From CCMP332 sp040218795 (lineage in GTDB: Bacteria > Bacteroidota > Bacteroidia > Cytophagales > CCMP332): a stretch of DNA of 64,000 nucleotides. The stretch is taken from assembly GCA_040218795.1 (NCBI GenBank), contig JAVJQT010000005.1, positions 372,001 to 436,000 on the forward strand, given 5' to 3'. The stretch's first letter is position 1; every line of letters begins with the position of its first letter. Under the pieces are notes generated by a model. The model saw only the letters and a program-made list of their open reading frames with translations. It searched no databases and had not been told where the DNA came from. The position numbers and the translations under genes are program-made. This document shows positions 60,169 through 64,000 of the stretch, one piece after another.

Positions 60169-61794
60169 ATGCGAATACTATTTTTCTCTTTATTATTTAT
60201 TGTTTTATCCATCCCCGGCAATTCTGCCTGGGCTCAAGCAAAGGACAAATCGCAAGCCGAACTTAAAACTCCTTACCACACGGTCTTAAATCATTTAAAA
60301 TACTTAAACGAAGAAAATTATAAACCAAGACTGGCGGCAAAATCATTATTCAGTCCGGAAGGTTATTCGGAAAAAGAAATAATAGAATTGTCCAAAAAAT
60401 TGAAAATGGTTTTCGATGCACGAGGGCTATATATCGCAATAGAGGAAATTCCAAGAAATTCAAATTATTACGACTCTCTAAGAGATGAGAGAGAATACAT
60501 TGTACATAAGGATTTGCCGGAGATCTATTTAAAAAAATATGGAAGTCAATGGAAGTATTCTGAAAAATCCGTCAATGCCATTCAAAATCTATACAATAGC
60601 ACTTTTATTCTAGGAATAGACCATTTAATAGATTTTTTACCAAAAGGAGCTGAAAAAAAGGTCTTTGGTTTAAAAATATGGCAACTGACAGGTTTGTTTA
60701 TCATTATCACAATCGCTGTTTTACTTGAAAGCTTAGTTGATCTAATTCTTCGTAAAATAGCGAGACGATTACTGGTTGTAAAAGGAGTCGATAAAATTGC
60801 AAAAAGGGTTATTCTACCCGTTACACGGCCTACCAGCATACTAATTATTCTGGGCGTTGTATTGTTGTTAATTCCCGGCCTTATGCTTCCAATTGAGTTG
60901 AACAAATACTTCATTATTGGAATCAAGGCGGTTGTGCCAATTCTCATTACCATCGTGGTGTATAAAATGACAGATTTGCTCAGTGATTATTTAATGGCAA
61001 AAGCTGAACAAACCGAAAGCACGCTCGATGATCAATTGATACCTTTATTAAGAAAGATATTAAAAGTCTTCATCGTTCTTATCGGATCCTTATTTGTTTT
61101 GTTAAATCTTAATGTCAATATAATTCCATTGCTGACTGGTCTTTCAATTGGCAGTTTGGCCCTGGCTTTAGCCGCTCAGGATACCTTGAAAAACTTTTTT
61201 GGTTCCATAATGATATTTGTAGACCGACCCTTTCAAATAGGTCAATGGATCACAACGGACGGAGTGGATGGAACCGTTGAAGAAGTCGGTTTCAGATCTA
61301 CAAGAATCCGGACTTTTCGCAATTCCCTTCTTTCGGTTCCCAATGGTAAACTGGCGGATAGCGCGATCGATAATCACGGTTTGAGAAATTACAGAAGATT
61401 TTATACAAAAATTGGTCTCATGTACGACACGCCTCCACAGGCTATAGAAGTATTTGTAGAGGGGTTGAGGGAACTCGTCCATAAACATCCCAAAACTGTA
61501 AAAGACCGAATGGAAATACATTTTAATGAAATGGCAGATTTCTCATTAAACATCATGTTCTATATATTCTTTGATGTCCCTACCTGGTCTGAAGAGTTAA
61601 AAGCAAGAGATGAAATTCTACTTGCAATTGTAAGACTAGCGGATGCCATTGGTGTAAATTTTGCATTTCCTACTACAACACTTCACATGGAAACTTTTCC
61701 GGGTAAAGAGAACCTTTCCCCGACTTACGAATTGAATAAGGAAAAGCTTCAATTACTTAAAAACGATTTTATTAATAAATATCAAAGCAGCTAA
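60169..61794 (+). CDS. MscS-family mechanosensitive channel, secreted N-terminus
   Basis: 541 residues from ATG 60169; a TTG at 60148 adds seven residues that overlap the upstream gene. A signal peptide (ILFFSLLFIVLSIPGNSAWA) is followed by an extracytoplasmic domain. Then come TM helices (LTGLFIIITIAVLLESLV, ILIILGVVLLLIPGL, YFIIGIKAVVPILITIVVY) and the MscS pore and beta domain: LLTGLSIGSLALALAAQDTL, GSIMIFVDRPFQIGQWI, EEVGFRSTRIRTFRNSLLSV. It opens under membrane tension to release solutes. One base separates it from metB. Confidence 0.93.
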   Translation: MRILFFSLLFIVLSIPGNSAWAQAKDKSQAELKTPYHTVLNHLKYLNEENYKPRLAAKSLFSPEGYSEKEIIELSKKLKMVFDARGLYIAIEEIPRNSNYYDSLRDEREYIVHKDLPEIYLKKYGSQWKYSEKSVNAIQNLYNSTFILGIDHLIDFLPKGAEKKVFGLKIWQLTGLFIIITIAVLLESLVDLILRKIARRLLVVKGVDKIAKRVILPVTRPTSILIILGVVLLLIPGLMLPIELNKYFIIGIKAVVPILITIVVYKMTDLLSDYLMAKAEQTESTLDDQLIPLLRKILKVFIVLIGSLFVLLNLNVNIIPLLTGLSIGSLALALAAQDTLKNFFGSIMIFVDRPFQIGQWITTDGVDGTVEEVGFRSTRIRTFRNSLLSVPNGKLADSAIDNHGLRNYRRFYTKIGLMYDTPPQAIEVFVEGLRELVHKHPKTVKDRMEIHFNEMADFSLNIMFYIFFDVPTWSEELKARDEILLAIVRLADAIGVNFAFPTTTLHMETFPGKENLSPTYELNKEKLQLLKNDFINKYQSS

Positions 61795-61795
61795 A

Positions 61796-62935
61796 ATGAA
61801 ATTTGGAACCAAAGCAATACATGCGGGAATAGAACCCGATCCGGTTACCGGAGCAGTTATGACTCCCATTTATCAAACCTCAACTTATGCACAGAGTGCA
61901 CCGGGTGATCATAAAGGATATGAGTATTCCAGAACTCACAATCCAACAAGAACGGCCTTACAAAATAATCTCGCGGCCTTAGAAAATGCTAAACACGGAC
62001 TGTGCTTTGCTTCTGGAATGGCAGCCGTTGATGCCATTGTCAAACTCTTAAAACCAGGCGATGAAGTTGTTTCAACCAATGATCTCTACGGTGGCACATA
62101 TAGAATATTTACTAAAGTGTTCGCTCAATACGGTATTAAATTCAAATTCATTTCTATGGCAAATATTGAGGCCATAGAAGAAGCAATTACGTCAAACACA
62201 AAATTGATTTGGGTTGAAACCCCAACGAACCCGCTTCTCAATATAATTGATATTCAGGCTGTGTGTAAAATTGCCGGATCAAAAAATATTTTGACTGTTG
62301 TTGACAATACCTTTGCTACCCCATATCTTCAGAATCCTTTGGATTTAGGTGCAGACATGGTTATGCATTCTGTTACCAAATATTTGGCCGGTCACTCCGA
62401 TGTAGTGATGGGTGCTATTTTGCTTAATAGTGATAAATTACATGAAGATCTTTCCTTTATCCAGAATTCATGTGGTGGCGTTCCGGGTCCGCAGGATTGC
62501 TTTTTAACACTTAGAGGGCTGAAAACACTCCACATCCGAATGCAAAGACATTGTGAAAATGGAAAAGTAATTGCCGATTTTTTACATAATCATTCATCCG
62601 TTAATAGAGTGTATTGGCCGGGTATTCCTACACATGTAAACCACGAGATTGCCAAAAAACAAATGAAAGATTTTGGAGGCATGATTTCATTCACTTTAAA
62701 AAATGATAAAATTGAAGTGGCCCTGGATGTTTTGAAAAAATTAAAACTCTTTACACTAGCCGAATCTTTAGGCGGTGTTGAATCGCTGAGTGGCCATCCG
62801 GCATCAATGACACATGCAAGTATTCCAAAAGAAGAAAGAGAAAAAGCCGGCTTAAAAGACACCTTAATTCGCTTGAGTGTAGGAATTGAAGATGCCGAGG
62901 ATTTGGTAAATGATCTTAATCAGGCCATTTCTTAA
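61796..62935 (+). CDS. metB: Cystathionine gamma-synthase/lyase family PLP enzyme
   Basis: 379 residues. The Cys/Met metabolism PLP enzyme signature is complete: YEYSRTHNPTRTALQ, FASGMAAVDAIV, ETPTNPLLNIID, VDNTFATPYLQNPL and the PLP lysine at about 195 in HSVTKYLAGHSDVV. The C-terminus has AESLGGVESLSGHPASMTH. This pattern fits cystathionine gamma-synthase or cystathionine lyase; the exact reaction is not separable by eye. The recQ ATG overlaps its stop codon. Confidence 0.9.
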   Translation: MKFGTKAIHAGIEPDPVTGAVMTPIYQTSTYAQSAPGDHKGYEYSRTHNPTRTALQNNLAALENAKHGLCFASGMAAVDAIVKLLKPGDEVVSTNDLYGGTYRIFTKVFAQYGIKFKFISMANIEAIEEAITSNTKLIWVETPTNPLLNIIDIQAVCKIAGSKNILTVVDNTFATPYLQNPLDLGADMVMHSVTKYLAGHSDVVMGAILLNSDKLHEDLSFIQNSCGGVPGPQDCFLTLRGLKTLHIRMQRHCENGKVIADFLHNHSSVNRVYWPGIPTHVNHEIAKKQMKDFGGMISFTLKNDKIEVALDVLKKLKLFTLAESLGGVESLSGHPASMTHASIPKEEREKAGLKDTLIRLSVGIEDAEDLVNDLNQAIS

Positions 62936-64000
62936 TGAAAGAGGGAAATAATATTCCCTCTGATCCAAAAGAAGTCCTTGAAAAATTCTGGGGCTTCTCC
63001 TCCTTCAGATCACTTCAGGAGGAAATAATAAATAATACGCTAAAAGGCAAAGACACACTTGCCCTAATGCCGACCGGTGGTGGCAAATCCATTTGCTTTC
63101 AGGTACCCGGTTTAATATTCCCTGGACTTACAATTGTCATTTCCCCATTAATTGCCTTGATGAAAGACCAGGTGGGACAATTAATTCAAAGGGGGATAAA
63201 AGCAAAAGCAATTATAAGCGGGATGCATAAACACGAAATCGACATTGCACTTGATAATTGTGTTTATGGTCATACAAAATTTCTTTATGTCTCTCCTGAA
63301 AGATTGAAGTCTGATTTGTTTATCGCAAGGTTAAAGAATATGACTGTTAGCCTTTTGGTAATTGATGAAGCCCATTGTATTTCTCAATGGGGTTATGATT
63401 TTCGACCGTCTTATTTGGAAATAGCCGACATAAGAAAGCACTTATCTGATGAGGTTCCGGTGCTGGCGCTGACCGCGACCGCCACGCCTCAAATACAGAA
63501 GGATATAATTGAAAAGTTAAATATCCCAGATGCCATTACTTTTAGAAAAAGCTTTGCAAGAGCGAATCTATGTTATAAAGCCATAAAAACTCAAAACAAG
63601 TTAAATGTCCTGCTCAATCATTTATCCAATACAAAAGACGCAGTAATTATTTATGTCCGAAGTCGAAAAAATACGCGTTACTATTCAAATTTATTAGAAA
63701 AAAATGGCTACAAGTCTGCTTATTACCATGCCGGATTGAGTACGCAGATGCGTGATAAAATTCAGAGCGATTGGATAAAAAACAAAATCCGCATAATTGT
63801 TGCAACCAATGCATTTGGAATGGGAATTGACAAAGGTGATGTAAGACTAGTAGCCCATTTAGATCTTCCGGATAGCCTTGAAGCTTATTATCAAGAGGCG
63901 GGAAGAGCAGGTAGGGATGAAAAGTATTCGGAAGCTGTAATTATCTATCAGGATAGGGATATTGAAGAATTAAAATCAAAGACTTCAATGCGTTTTCCAG
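62935..64000 (+). CDS. recQ: ATP-dependent DNA helicase RecQ, truncated by window edge
   Basis: An open frame from ATG 62935 to the window end, 355 codons. Helicase motifs are in order: FRSLQEEIINN (motif 0), MPTGGGKSICFQVP (Walker A), ISPLIALMKDQV (Ia), VIDEAHCISQWGYDFRPSY (Walker B DEAH and RecQ aromatic loop), LTATATPQIQKDI (III), IIYVRSRKN, ATNAFGMGIDKGDVRLV (V) and QEAGRAGRDEK (VI). RecQ unwinds DNA in recombination and repair. It overlaps the metB stop, and the remaining C-terminal domains lie beyond base 64000. Confidence 0.95.
   Translation, partial: MKEGNNIPSDPKEVLEKFWGFSSFRSLQEEIINNTLKGKDTLALMPTGGGKSICFQVPGLIFPGLTIVISPLIALMKDQVGQLIQRGIKAKAIISGMHKHEIDIALDNCVYGHTKFLYVSPERLKSDLFIARLKNMTVSLLVIDEAHCISQWGYDFRPSYLEIADIRKHLSDEVPVLALTATATPQIQKDIIEKLNIPDAITFRKSFARANLCYKAIKTQNKLNVLLNHLSNTKDAVIIYVRSRKNTRYYSNLLEKNGYKSAYYHAGLSTQMRDKIQSDWIKNKIRIIVATNAFGMGIDKGDVRLVAHLDLPDSLEAYYQEAGRAGRDEKYSEAVIIYQDRDIEELKSKTSMRFP

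Noticed and set aside
1..64000. tRNA or rRNA genes and insertion sequences
   Set aside because: I looked for T-loop GGTTCGA-like motifs with partner stems, rRNA-like conserved strings, transposase motifs and terminal repeats with target duplications, and saw none I could support. A tool search could still find one.

Overview
The window looks like chromosomal DNA of a member of the Bacteroidota, probably a free-living, Cytophagales-like or related bacterium. The DNA is AT-rich. Several genes have promoters of the TTTG/TAnnTTTG type seen in this phylum. Two secreted proteins end in type IX secretion (T9SS) sorting domains. Families typical of the phylum recur: tricorn-like peptidase, FtsX/MacB-type permease, LytTR membrane regulator, DUF2911, DUF6252-like lipoprotein and PA0069-type radical SAM. 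No rRNA, tRNA, CRISPR array, phage or insertion sequence was recognised.

Layout. 1-19355 is ordinary chromosome: secreted and membrane proteins, a SDR oxidoreductase, an 812-residue ABC permease, a membrane class III cyclase, a Rho-binding antiterminator homologue, a LytTR regulator and a T9SS-sorted cyclophilin. A probably frameshifted DUF1905/YdeI gene closes the segment. 19471-28810 is an accessory island. 28988-64000 returns to chromosome: an M43 metalloprotease, an arsenosugar-type cluster (DUF2064, CxxC peroxidase-like, ArsS), DNA repair genes (Tag, AddB-like nuclease, RecQ), a Nudix hydrolase plus rRNA methyltransferase pair, mnmA, Hsp20, a flippase/sulfotransferase pair, a Na+/H+ antiporter, a hydrolase-OsmC fusion, a BlaI/M56 regulatory pair with its operators, MscS and a cystathionine gamma-synthase.

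The main discovery is the island. It is an integron gene-cassette array with no integrase in the window (a CALIN, cluster of attC sites lacking an integrase). Twelve cassettes lie head to tail, with every gene on the + strand, separated by imperfect inverted repeats ending in (A)AC-GTT. The bases that open each cassette are the reverse complement of the R'' box of that cassette's own downstream attC site. This is exact or nearly exact in cassettes 1-6, imperfect in 7-11 and poor in 12, and it is the arrangement expected from excision and integration of circular cassettes. The cargo is an Imm26-like protein, four lipoproteins (one with a TPM domain), one other exported protein, two membrane proteins, two toxin-antitoxin pairs, an RsgA GTPase and one cassette without a convincing gene. 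Two attC sites carry a 20-bp GC-rich palindrome inside one arm and a third carries a related one.

Other points for follow-up: a flippase whose conserved N-terminus lies upstream of any standard start codon; paired TACGAA-N4-TTCGTA dyads around the blaI promoter; a three-tier inverted repeat between two arsenosugar genes; and a 30-bp dyad beside the start of the PA0069-type gene. All family assignments come from reading motifs by eye; no database search was run.
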